Source of the DNA: JAVBLK01 sp031553565 | Lineage (GTDB): Bacteria > Bacillota > Clostridia > Christensenellales > DUVY01 | Assembly: GCA_031553565.1 (NCBI GenBank) | Contig: JAVBLK010000023.1 | Location: 18,806 to 82,805 of the forward strand | Reading direction: 5' to 3' | DNA length: 64,000 nucleotides | Shown: piece after piece, positions 50,026-58,488 of the stretch | How the letters are laid out: each line of letters opens with the position of its first letter | Position numbering within the stretch: the first letter of the stretch is position 1 | Made by a program: the position numbers and the translations under genes | Notes under the pieces: model-generated | The model's database searches: none | What the model was told of the DNA's origin: nothing | The model's input: the letters and a program-made list of their open reading frames with translations, nothing else

Positions 50026-51807
50026 ATGAAAAAATTAAAAAGCTTTGAACTCAGGAAAATGTGGCTGGACTTTTTCAAGTCGAAAGGCCATACGATAATC
50101 GGCAGCAGCTCGCTGATACCCGAAAACGACCCGACCGTGCTGTTTACCACCGCAGGTATGCACCCGTTGGTGCCGTACCTTCTGGGGCAGAAGCATCCCG
50201 GGGGCACAAGGCTTGCCAACGTGCAGAAATGTGTGCGCACGGGCGATATCGACGAGGTCGGCGACGCGACGCACTGCACCTTCTTCGAGATGCTGGGCAA
50301 CTGGAGTCTGGGCGACTATTTCAAGGAAGACATGATAAAGTGGAGCTTCGAGTTTTTAACAAGCGAAAAATACTTAGGGATCGATATAAACAAGCTGGCC
50401 GTGAGCGTTTTCGAGGGCGATAATGACGCGCCTAAGGACGTCGAGTCCGCAAAGATCTGGGAAAAATGCGGGATACCTAAAGAGCGCATATTTTACCTTC
50501 CGAAAAAGAACAACTGGTGGGGCCCCGCGGGGCTTACGGGGCCTTGCGGGCCGGACACCGAGATGTTTGTGGACACCGGCAAGCCCGCCTGCGGAAAAGC
50601 TTGCAGCCCTGCATGCGACTGCGGGAAGTACGTCGAGATCTGGAACGACGTGTTCATGCAGTACAATAAAAACGCCGACGGCAGTTTTGCCCCTTTAACG
50701 CAAAAGAACGTCGATACGGGGATGGGGTTAGAGCGCACCGTCTGCATGATCAACGGGATAAAAAGCGTTTACGAGACCGACCTTTTCCAAAATATAATAG
50801 CCAAGATAGAAGAGCTGTCGGGCAAAAAATACGCGGACGCGGTCAAAGAATTCCGCATCATCGCCGACCATGCGCGCACCTCGGCATTTATGATAGGCGA
50901 CGAGCGCGGCATTACCCCGTCCAACGTCGACCAGGGCTATGTGCTTCGCCGGCTGATACGTCGGGCGGTGCGTTACGGCCGCAACCTCAATTTAAAGGTC
51001 GGCGCGCTGTCCGAGATAGCCGGGAGCGTTATCGAAACGTATAACGGCGTCTATCAGGAGCTGACGATAAATAAGGACAAGATAATCAGCCAGTTAAAGG
51101 CCGAGGAGGAGCGTTTTGAAAAGACGCTGACGCAAGGGATAAGGGAATTTGAAAAGGCGGCGGCAAGCGCGAAGGACGGCTGCATTGACGGGACTACGGC
51201 GTTCCACCTTTACGATACCTACGGCTTTCCGATCGAGATGACGGTCGAGTTTGCGGCGGAGAAGGGCATAAAGGTCGATACCGAGGGCTTTAAGACGGCG
51301 TTTTCGGCGCATCAGGCGCTTTCGCAGGCGGGCGCGGATCAGCGGTTCAAGGGCGGTTTAGCCGACGCAAGCGAGGAGACTGCCGCATTGCATACGGCGA
51401 CGCACCTGCTGCACGCGGCGCTGAGGTCAGTTTTGGGCGAGACCGTTGCGCAAAAGGGCAGTAACATAACGGCGGAGCGGCTGCGTTTCGATTTCTCGTT
51501 CGAGAGGAAGATGGAGCCCGCCGAGATAAAGCGGGTCGAGGAGCTTGTAAATCAGGCGATCGCGGGGAAGGCGGCGATAACCTGCCGCGAAATGACGGTC
51601 GAGGAAGCCAAAAGCGAGGGCGCGATAGGCCTGTTCGGGCATAAGTACGGCGATATGGTCAAGGTCTATACGATGGGCGCGTTCAGTAAAGAGATCTGCG
51701 GCGGCCCGCATGCCGGAAATACGGGGGACTTAGGAAAATTCGTCATCCAAAAGGAAGAGAGCAGCAGCGCCGGGGTGCGCAGGATCAAGGCCGTGCTGGT
51801 AAAGTAG
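50026..51807 (+). CDS. alaS: Alanine--tRNA ligase, short form without C-terminal domain
   Basis: A class II synthetase charging tRNA-Ala. The 593-residue protein contains the aminoacylation domain (FFKSKGHTIIGSSSLIPEND, RLANVQKCVRTGDID, LIRRAVRYGR) and the editing domain with its zinc-binding HTATHLLHAAL and CGGPHAGNTGDLG. It stops there: the DHHA1 and C-Ala domains of the usual about 870-residue enzyme are missing, and nothing downstream encodes them. A Cys-rich insertion (CGKACSPACDCGKYVEIWN) sits in the catalytic domain. Similar short AlaRS forms are known from some reduced bacteria. The start has an AAGAGA-like weak binding site. Confidence 0.93.
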   Translation: MKKLKSFELRKMWLDFFKSKGHTIIGSSSLIPENDPTVLFTTAGMHPLVPYLLGQKHPGGTRLANVQKCVRTGDIDEVGDATHCTFFEMLGNWSLGDYFKEDMIKWSFEFLTSEKYLGIDINKLAVSVFEGDNDAPKDVESAKIWEKCGIPKERIFYLPKKNNWWGPAGLTGPCGPDTEMFVDTGKPACGKACSPACDCGKYVEIWNDVFMQYNKNADGSFAPLTQKNVDTGMGLERTVCMINGIKSVYETDLFQNIIAKIEELSGKKYADAVKEFRIIADHARTSAFMIGDERGITPSNVDQGYVLRRLIRRAVRYGRNLNLKVGALSEIAGSVIETYNGVYQELTINKDKIISQLKAEEERFEKTLTQGIREFEKAAASAKDGCIDGTTAFHLYDTYGFPIEMTVEFAAEKGIKVDTEGFKTAFSAHQALSQAGADQRFKGGLADASEETAALHTATHLLHAALRSVLGETVAQKGSNITAERLRFDFSFERKMEPAEIKRVEELVNQAIAGKAAITCREMTVEEAKSEGAIGLFGHKYGDMVKVYTMGAFSKEICGGPHAGNTGDLGKFVIQKEESSSAGVRRIKAVLVK

Positions 51808-51863
51808 GTTAAACACAGAGGATTAATCAGAGTTTATATAAAACAGTCGCAGTTCTTAAAATG

Positions 51864-51889
51864 GCGGCGGCGGGATATCCCGCCGCCGC
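51864..51889. terminator. Perfect 26-base palindrome after alaS
   Basis: Each 13-base half runs GCGGCGGCGGGAT; the T run after it (TTGCGTTTT) is weak. Probable terminator of alaS. Confidence 0.6.
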
Positions 51890-52004
51890 TTGCGTTTTGC
51901 GGATAAGAATATACTTTTTTCCGCGGATATGCTATACTATACACAGGGAAGTACAGGTATTGCATTTTGGTGAAACGCGCTGACCGCTTATCACAGATCC
52001 TGCG

Positions 52005-52010
52005 TATAAT
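52005..52010 (+). promoter_or_regulatory. -10 box giving a leaderless cysE
   Basis: TATAAT 8 bases before ATG 52019; the bases between (AATATATC) hold no ribosome binding site. Confidence 0.6.
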
Positions 52011-52018
52011 AATATATC

Positions 52019-52717
52019 ATGAGTAAAAATAAAGAGAAAAAGGTAAAGGCGCCGCGGCGCACTATTTTCGGCGATATCAGGGCCGACCTTAGGGCTGTTT
52101 TAAGGAACGATCCTGCGGCGCGGAACGCGTTCGAGGTCGCGCTGACATACAGCGGCTTCCACGCGCTGATATACTACCGCTACGCGCACTTTTTCTTTAG
52201 GCATAACTGCAAGCTTTTGGCGCGGATGATATCGCAGACGGCCAGGTTTTTCACGGGCGTCGAGATCCATCCGGGGGCAACGATAGGGCGCGGCGTCTTT
52301 ATCGACCACGGCACGGGCGTCGTTATCGGCGAGACGACCGAGATCGGCAACAACGTCATAATCTATCAGGGCGTGACGCTGGGCGGCACGGGCAAGGATA
52401 AGGGCAAACGCCATCCTACGATCGGCGACAACGTGATGATCAGCGCGGGCGCAAAGGTGCTGGGGCCGTTTACCGTGGGCGAGGGCAGCAAGATCGGCGC
52501 GGGCAGCGTCGTCTTAAAGGAAGTGCCGCCGCACAGCACTGTCGTGGGCGTGCCGGGCAGGGTGGTGCGCCAATACAACCAAAAGGTTGCTGATGCGTTG
52601 GATCAGATAAAGCTGCCCGACCCTATCATGGACGAGTTCCAAAAAATCAACTGCCAGATAGAGCGGCTGTATAAGATGCTAGAGGAAAGGAATAAGGAGG
52701 ACGGCAAAAAGAAGTGA
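52019..52717 (+). CDS. cysE: Serine O-acetyltransferase
   Basis: Makes O-acetylserine, the precursor of cysteine. A 232-residue protein with a helical N-terminus (DIRADLRAVLRNDPAAR) and a left-handed beta-helix of hexapeptide repeats: EIHPGATIGRGVFIDHGTG (catalytic His-Asp), GNNVIIYQGVTLGGTG and GSVVLKEVPPHSTVVGVPG. The C-terminal tail is charged and longer than usual (EERNKEDGKKK). ATG follows a TATAAT by 8 bases. It begins a cysE-x-cysS operon overlapping the next gene by 4 bases, as in many Bacillota where cysE and cysS adjoin. Confidence 0.95.
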   Translation: MSKNKEKKVKAPRRTIFGDIRADLRAVLRNDPAARNAFEVALTYSGFHALIYYRYAHFFFRHNCKLLARMISQTARFFTGVEIHPGATIGRGVFIDHGTGVVIGETTEIGNNVIIYQGVTLGGTGKDKGKRHPTIGDNVMISAGAKVLGPFTVGEGSKIGAGSVVLKEVPPHSTVVGVPGRVVRQYNQKVADALDQIKLPDPIMDEFQKINCQIERLYKMLEERNKEDGKKK

Positions 52718-53772
52718 TACCGATAGTGATTTTCTTTACGATAGCTGTCGTTGTTTTTATAACTGTGTCGCTGGCCTCCGGCAAAAGGAACAACAGAAAC
52801 AACAGCGGCCGTAAGGATAACGGAACCGATAACTTTTGGTACCGCCCCGGCAATACCTATAGGCCCGGCGGCGACGGCATGCCGCCTTACGGCCCGTCCG
52901 ATACTCCGAACCGCGGCGCGCCGCCTGCGCCCGGCAGCTTTGCGCCTGGAAACAGCGCGTCCGGCCAGCGATATGACCCTTACGGCGAATTTAAGAACGC
53001 GTCAGAATGGCGCTCGGACGAGGGCAAGACTGAAATAGAAATACTGTCGGGCGCAGTTAAGCCCGTTAAGCTTTTATGGTCGGCTGAATATGAAGAGGAA
53101 TTAGAGCAAGATGAAGAAGAAGAGGAAGAATTTGAGGAATTAGAGGAAGAAGAGGAGGAGATCCTTTCTGATCTGACTCGGGACGACGAGAACGGTTTTT
53201 ATAAGGAATTAGAGGAAGAGCTGTCGGGATCGCCGGAGGAAGCAGCCGAAAGGAAAAGGACGCTTAAAGAAAACGTCGCGGCGGCAGCGTCCAAAATCGA
53301 ATACATGCCGGAAACGAACAGAGCTGTTTATAAAGCGCCCGAAATGACTCCGGTTCAAAACAGCCTGCCGCAAAACAAAACCGTTGCGGCTGAATGCCCG
53401 GTACCTGTGAAGAATGCAGCTGCGCCCGTTATAAATAAAGTGCACGCGCCGGCAACAGTGTCCGGAAAGGAAACCGAACATAAGGCGTCCGCAGTTAAGG
53501 GCATGAGCGAATTAGAGGAAATAGAATTCGAGGCCGGGATCGAGCGCGGAAACCTTGATATCTTACAGGGAAGCGGAGATATGGAGACGGGAAGGGTCAT
53601 ATCGGTAAGCTCCGTTTCGGGAAACTATTGCCGGGTCAGTTTCGAGATAAAGAATTTTGACGGGACGTTTATAAGAAACGCGCTGACCCGTAAGGACGAT
53701 AAATTCGCGCCGGGATCGGCGCATTATATATTGCTGGATCCAAAGGACAAGGAAAGGTGCACCGTGCTATGA
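52714..53772 (+). CDS. Membrane-anchored acidic protein between cysE and cysS
   Basis: A 352-residue protein of unknown function beginning with one membrane helix (IPIVIFFTIAVVVFITVSLA), an Asn/Arg/Gly/Pro-rich region, then a strongly acidic run (residues about 125-150, mostly Glu). A low-complexity Ala/Lys/Pro stretch leads to a compact C-terminal region with RVISVSSVSGNYCRVSFEIKN. The topology puts the acidic bulk in the cytoplasm or outside; charge alone does not decide. It starts at GTG 52714, overlapping the cysE stop as GTGA with AAGGAGGA upstream, and ends overlapping cysS, so it is tightly coupled to both. Confidence 0.75.
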   Translation: MIPIVIFFTIAVVVFITVSLASGKRNNRNNSGRKDNGTDNFWYRPGNTYRPGGDGMPPYGPSDTPNRGAPPAPGSFAPGNSASGQRYDPYGEFKNASEWRSDEGKTEIEILSGAVKPVKLLWSAEYEEELEQDEEEEEEFEELEEEEEEILSDLTRDDENGFYKELEEELSGSPEEAAERKRTLKENVAAAASKIEYMPETNRAVYKAPEMTPVQNSLPQNKTVAAECPVPVKNAAAPVINKVHAPATVSGKETEHKASAVKGMSELEEIEFEAGIERGNLDILQGSGDMETGRVISVSSVSGNYCRVSFEIKNFDGTFIRNALTRKDDKFAPGSAHYILLDPKDKERCTVL

Positions 53773-55169
53773 AAATTTTTAATACGCTTACACGCCAGAA
53801 AGAGGAGTTTATACCAATTTCCGAAAAGGCCGTCACAATGTATTCGTGCGGCCCTACGGTCTACAACTTTGCGCATATAGGCAACCTGCGCACCTATATT
53901 TTTATGGATATCATCCGGCGCGCGCTGAAATACAACAGCTATAAGGTCAAGGGCGTGCTGAATATAACCGACGTCGGGCACCTTTTAAGCGACGCGGACG
54001 AGGGCGAGGACAAGATGCAGAAGGCCGCAAAGGAGCAGCAGAAGTCCCCGTATGAGATAGCCGATTTTTACACCAAGGTATTTATGGCCGATATCCAAAA
54101 GCTGAATATCGGAAAGCCGGAGATCATTGCAAAAGCCACCGACCATATCAAGGAAATGCTGGATTTCGTAATTGCGCTTTACGATTTGGGGTTTGCCTAC
54201 GAGACAAGCGACGGGATCTATTTCGATATATCCAAATTTCCGCAGTACGGCAAGCTGTCGGGCATCAACTTGGAGGAGCAGCAGGCCGGCGCCCGTGTGG
54301 AGGTCAACCCTGAAAAGCGCAACGCCTCGGACTTTGCGTTGTGGAAAAAAGCCGAGCCGCAGCACATAATGCAGTGGGACTCGCCTTGGGGCAGGGGATA
54401 TCCGGGCTGGCATATCGAATGCTCGGCAATGAGCAAAAAGTATCTGGGGAAGGTTTTCGACATACACAGCGGCGGCGTCGACCATATCCCGATACACCAC
54501 GAGAACGAGATCGCCCAGAGCGAGGCGCTTGAGGGTAAAAGAGCCGTAAACTACTGGATGCACGGTGAATTCATGCTGGTAGATAACGGCAAGATGAGCA
54601 AGAGCCTGAAGAACACCTATACCATAGAACAGCTGGAAGGTATGGGCTATTCTGCGCTGGATTTCAGGTATTTCTGCCTTAACGCGCATTACAGAAAGAA
54701 GCTCAACTTCACCTTTACCGGGCTGGACGCGGCAAAGACCGCGTTTTCACGGCTGAGGGCGGCGTTATACGAGAACAAGGCCGCGGACGGCAGCGCGCCC
54801 GCGCCCGACCTTTCAAAATATATGGAGGAATTCCGGGAGGCCATAAACGACGACCTCAACGTGCCGCAGGCGCTGGGCGTTATGTGGACGATGGTGAAAA
54901 CCGAGAAAAGGCATCCCGCCGTATTTGGCGCGGCGCGGGAAATGGACGCAATATTCGGCTTGAGCATTAATAATGTGACCGACGAGACGCCGAAAACGCC
55001 GGCCGCCGCGGTCCCGGAAGAAATAACCGCCCTATGCGAAAAGCGGATCCATGCCAAGAAGGACAAGGATTTTGCGCTCTCTGACAGTATCCGGAAACAA
55101 ATAGAGGAAAAAGGGTATACTGTTACGGATAAGCCGGGCAATACCTATGAGGTTGCCGCAAAAAAATAA
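53769..55169 (+). CDS. cysS: Cysteine--tRNA ligase
   Basis: A class I synthetase of 466 aa. HIGH appears as FAHIGNLRTYIF; the zinc-binding cysteine is in YSCGPTVYN; the second catalytic signature KMSKS is intact (GKMSKSLKN). WHIECSAMS holds another zinc ligand, and DIHSGGVDHIPIHHENE is conserved. ATG 53769 overlaps the preceding stop and has AAAGGTG upstream. It completes a cysteine-supply and tRNA-Cys charging operon with cysE. A phosphoesterase gene follows 36 bases after it. Confidence 0.96.
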   Translation: MKIFNTLTRQKEEFIPISEKAVTMYSCGPTVYNFAHIGNLRTYIFMDIIRRALKYNSYKVKGVLNITDVGHLLSDADEGEDKMQKAAKEQQKSPYEIADFYTKVFMADIQKLNIGKPEIIAKATDHIKEMLDFVIALYDLGFAYETSDGIYFDISKFPQYGKLSGINLEEQQAGARVEVNPEKRNASDFALWKKAEPQHIMQWDSPWGRGYPGWHIECSAMSKKYLGKVFDIHSGGVDHIPIHHENEIAQSEALEGKRAVNYWMHGEFMLVDNGKMSKSLKNTYTIEQLEGMGYSALDFRYFCLNAHYRKKLNFTFTGLDAAKTAFSRLRAALYENKAADGSAPAPDLSKYMEEFREAINDDLNVPQALGVMWTMVKTEKRHPAVFGAAREMDAIFGLSINNVTDETPKTPAAAVPEEITALCEKRIHAKKDKDFALSDSIRKQIEEKGYTVTDKPGNTYEVAAKK

Positions 55170-55205
55170 CGTTTACGGCGTGCTTCATCTTTAAACGGAG
55201 CTCAG

Positions 55206-56297
55206 ATGATAAAATTTATTCATTGTTCCGACGTTCATCTTTTGACGCCTTATCGCACAAGGCTTACTTTCGAGCGCGCCGGTATCAGGCAGGCCGAGGC
55301 TTTTTCCGCGTTTGAAAATATGCTGGAATACGGGAAGGCCGAGGGCGTGCAGTTCGTACTTATTACGGGCGACCTTTTTGACGGCGACAATATCGATATA
55401 TTTGGTTTCAACATGATCTGCGCGCTTTTCAACAAGTACCCCAAAATTGATTTCTATATAGTCTGCGGGAATTACGATCCGTATTCCGAGGGCTGCCCTT
55501 ACGATATTTTCCGCTTTCCGAAAAATGTGTATGTGTTCAAGAGCCGCTGGGACAAGAGCGTAAAAAAGGGCTACGCGGTCAGCGGGTTCAGCCTTTACGA
55601 CGGCGACAAGAAGGTGTCCTTCGACGGATACCGCGCCGAGCCGGATTCCGTCAATATCGTGTGTATGCACGGTATCGTCCCCGGAGTGCCTTCGCCGCTG
55701 GAATACAATGTGCTGGACTTGAAATCCCTGCGCGGGAAGAAGATCGATTATCTGGCGTTAGGTCACGTCCACCATTATAACAAAGGTAACATCGAGGGGA
55801 CAGATTATGCGTACGCGGGCGTTTTGGAGAGCCGCGATTTTACCGACAGATCCTCCGGCTTCATTTTAGGCAGGATAGATGACGGGAAAATAACGACCGA
55901 ATACATAAAGAAAGAGATCCGCCGGCACAGGGTGATAAAGGTCAATTTCCCGCCGCTTTCTATAAAGGCGGAGCAGCTTGCGCTTATTGACGGGGCGATA
56001 AAGGACGCGCGCGCCGAGGACCTTGTAAGGTTAGAGCTTTCCGGCGAGGTTTCCATTGACAATATGTACGGCGAGAAGTGGCTGTTACAGCAATATAAAA
56101 GCAAGTTTTTCTATTTAGAGGTCGATAACTCCGCTGTGGTCTTATCCGCAGAGTGGCTTAAAAGGCTGGATCCCGCGACGATGGCGGGCAGCTATTACGA
56201 GGCGGTTATGGCTAACGGGCAGCTTGCCGCGGGCGAAAAGGAAAAGATCCTGCAATTCGGGTTGGAGGCTCTAAGCGGCGCGGAGGCGGCAAAATGA
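55206..56297 (+). CDS. DNA repair exonuclease of the SbcD/YhaO family
   Basis: A 363-residue Mre11-type binuclear metallophosphoesterase. Motifs: FIHCSDVHLL (D-x-H), LITGDLFDGDN (GD), VCGNYDPYSEG, VCMHGIV (H) and LGHVHHYN (GHxH). The third motif reads GNYD instead of GNHD, so the histidine that acts as the proton donor in Mre11 nucleases is replaced by tyrosine; the metal-binding Asn remains. Nuclease activity may therefore be altered or lost. It overlaps the next gene by 4 bases; the pair mirrors Bacillus yhaO-yhaN. CGGAG precedes ATG. Confidence 0.88.
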   Translation: MIKFIHCSDVHLLTPYRTRLTFERAGIRQAEAFSAFENMLEYGKAEGVQFVLITGDLFDGDNIDIFGFNMICALFNKYPKIDFYIVCGNYDPYSEGCPYDIFRFPKNVYVFKSRWDKSVKKGYAVSGFSLYDGDKKVSFDGYRAEPDSVNIVCMHGIVPGVPSPLEYNVLDLKSLRGKKIDYLALGHVHHYNKGNIEGTDYAYAGVLESRDFTDRSSGFILGRIDDGKITTEYIKKEIRRHRVIKVNFPPLSIKAEQLALIDGAIKDARAEDLVRLELSGEVSIDNMYGEKWLLQQYKSKFFYLEVDNSAVVLSAEWLKRLDPATMAGSYYEAVMANGQLAAGEKEKILQFGLEALSGAEAAK

Positions 56298-58456
56298 GGA
56301 TACGCGAGATCAACATAACCGAGTTCGCGGGGTTGAAGAATTACAGGCGGACTTTCACTGACGGCGTAAACGTTATTTTTGAAAACAACGGTTTCGGCAA
56401 GACGACGATAGCGTCCTTTATCAGGGCGATGCTGTACGGGTTCCCGAAAGCGCGCAGCTTCAGCGTGTCCCAGAATATGCGCCTTAAGATGACGCCGTGG
56501 AGCGGCAGCGATTTCGGCGGCACACTTACAGTCGAAACGGACAACGGCGGGCTTTACCGTATCGAAAGGATTTTCAGCGGCCGCGGCTTTTCAGATATCC
56601 TGAATGTTATCGATGTAAAAACAGGCGCCGGCGACGACAGTTTTATGCCCGTTCCGGGCGAGAAATTGCTGGGAGTCGGCGGTGAAAATTTCGAAAGATG
56701 CGTCTACGCGCCCCAGAGCGGGGTCAAGACGGGCAATGATCTCGGCATGACCGCAAGGCTGGGCCGCGCATTAGAGGAAAACGGCGGCGGCGCGGCGCTG
56801 AAAAAAGCGCTGAAAGCATTGGAGGATTACCTTGCGGTATTGGCGTCGGAGGACGGCAGGCTTAAAAAGATAAGCGCCGAGCTTAACAAAGTGGAGCGGC
56901 AAATAAAGGCTGCCGACGCGCGCAGGGGCCAGCAGCTGGCCGGATTGAAACAGAAGGTCGAGCTGAAGGCAAAGCTGATAAAGCACGAGGCCGAGATCGA
57001 GTTGCTGAAGACCAGCCGCCTGCCGCAGATAGAGCTCAACAAGACTGCCGCGCTGTATCAGAGGGTCGAGGGGCGCCGGCGCGAAAAGCAAAAGCAGCTT
57101 GACGCGATGAACGAATACCTGACCGACAGGCAGCTTACCGCTGAGGAAACCGGCGAAATAGACGAATGCCTTAAAGGGATCAAGGCGATAGAGGACGGCG
57201 TTAAGGCAAGGGAAGCGGCGGAGATAGAGCGGGCGGAGCGTCAGGCGCGCGAGGCCGCCGGGCTGTTGAAACAAACGGCCGCGCTCAGGAAACAGCTGAA
57301 ACAAAAGCGTGTCAGGGTCAGGACGGATAAAAAGCTTATCGGGATCGGACTGTTAGGCGGCGCGGGCATATTCCTTGCCGCGGGTATATTTATGTTCGCC
57401 TACGGCCTTGCGTGGGTGGGAGGCGTGTTTTTCGGGCTGGCGGCGGCCGCGGGCGCAGCGGGCTTTTTCTTTTACCGGACAGGTACAAAAGAGGATGCGA
57501 CGGCGGAGGATGCCGTGCCGGCCGCGGAGAATGATGCGAAAGCGGAAAATAAGGCGGAAGACGCTTTGGACGAGCCGCTGCCGCAGCCCGTTAAGAACGC
57601 TGCCGGACCCGACCTGTTGGCTGAGGAAAATCAAAAGCTTATATATACCGAGCGCGCCCTCTCGATTGCGTCAAGGGGGATAAAGGGCGCGGACAGCCTT
57701 ATCAAGCTGGAGGCCGCGCTGAAAAAATACGACGCCGACATTGCCGCAAGGCGGCAGGTGCTTGATGACCTTAAGGCTTTTGACGAGACGCTTTCCGAGA
57801 TCAAGGCGGACCTTCACGGCGTGGACGAGGAGATCCTTTCACGCAAGTTTATGGAAGCCGATTTCGATATCAAGATACCGCAAAAAAGGCTGAAATACCT
57901 GGAAAACTCGGTAAAGACGATATTGACGCAGCTGGGGCAGATCGAGGGTGCGGAGGCCGCCGGCGCCGAGGCGACATTGGACCGTACGGCGCTGGTGCAG
58001 TTAAAGAACAATCTGTTAAAGGACAAGGACGAACTGGAGACAGTCATATATAATGTTGACAGCGCGATCTACCATCTTTCCGAGGGGCGCGAAAGATTGC
58101 AGAATAATTACGCGCCGCCGCTTACCGAGAAAGCCGCCGGATATATAAGCGCTCTTGGTTTAGGAAAAAGCACAGGGATAAAGGTGGACAGCGACCTGAA
58201 CATCCGGATCGAAACAGACGGAGAGCTGCACGATATCGAGTATTACAGCCAGGGGATACAGGATCTGACGTATTTTTCACTGCGTATGGCGATGCTGGAT
58301 ATCATCTATAAGACCGAGAGGCCGTTCATCGTGCTGGACGAGCCGTTTGTTAACCTGGACGACCCGCACATGGAAATGGCGCGAAGCTTACTGAAAAAAA
58401 TAGGCGGAACAAAGCAGATCATTTATATGACATCGCAGGCCGCGCACAATATATAA
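56294..58456 (+). CDS. YhaN-like SbcC-type ATPase with internal membrane helices
   Basis: A 720-residue partner of the preceding phosphoesterase. It begins RIREINITEFAGLKN and has a Walker A (ENNGFGKTTI, about residue 34), an ABC-like signature and Walker B at the C-terminus (YYSQGIQDLTYFSLRMAM and PFIVLDEPFVNLDDPH), with a switch region YMTSQAAHN. Between them lie two coiled coils interrupted by two hydrophobic helices (residues about 348-395), which puts the coiled-coil hinge at the membrane. This is the YhaN layout and differs from ordinary SbcC, whose hinge is a zinc hook. The role is presumably DNA-end processing or repair at the membrane. Confidence 0.88.
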   Translation: MRIREINITEFAGLKNYRRTFTDGVNVIFENNGFGKTTIASFIRAMLYGFPKARSFSVSQNMRLKMTPWSGSDFGGTLTVETDNGGLYRIERIFSGRGFSDILNVIDVKTGAGDDSFMPVPGEKLLGVGGENFERCVYAPQSGVKTGNDLGMTARLGRALEENGGGAALKKALKALEDYLAVLASEDGRLKKISAELNKVERQIKAADARRGQQLAGLKQKVELKAKLIKHEAEIELLKTSRLPQIELNKTAALYQRVEGRRREKQKQLDAMNEYLTDRQLTAEETGEIDECLKGIKAIEDGVKAREAAEIERAERQAREAAGLLKQTAALRKQLKQKRVRVRTDKKLIGIGLLGGAGIFLAAGIFMFAYGLAWVGGVFFGLAAAAGAAGFFFYRTGTKEDATAEDAVPAAENDAKAENKAEDALDEPLPQPVKNAAGPDLLAEENQKLIYTERALSIASRGIKGADSLIKLEAALKKYDADIAARRQVLDDLKAFDETLSEIKADLHGVDEEILSRKFMEADFDIKIPQKRLKYLENSVKTILTQLGQIEGAEAAGAEATLDRTALVQLKNNLLKDKDELETVIYNVDSAIYHLSEGRERLQNNYAPPLTEKAAGYISALGLGKSTGIKVDSDLNIRIETDGELHDIEYYSQGIQDLTYFSLRMAMLDIIYKTERPFIVLDEPFVNLDDPHMEMARSLLKKIGGTKQIIYMTSQAAHNI

Positions 58457-58488
58457 AATGCAGTTTTTGACTTATCAGCGGAGAAAAA

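Noticed and set aside
51808..52018. Possible frameshifted remainder of alaS
   Set aside because: The bases after the stop contain a terminator and the cysE promoter; no frame resembles DHHA1 or C-Ala.
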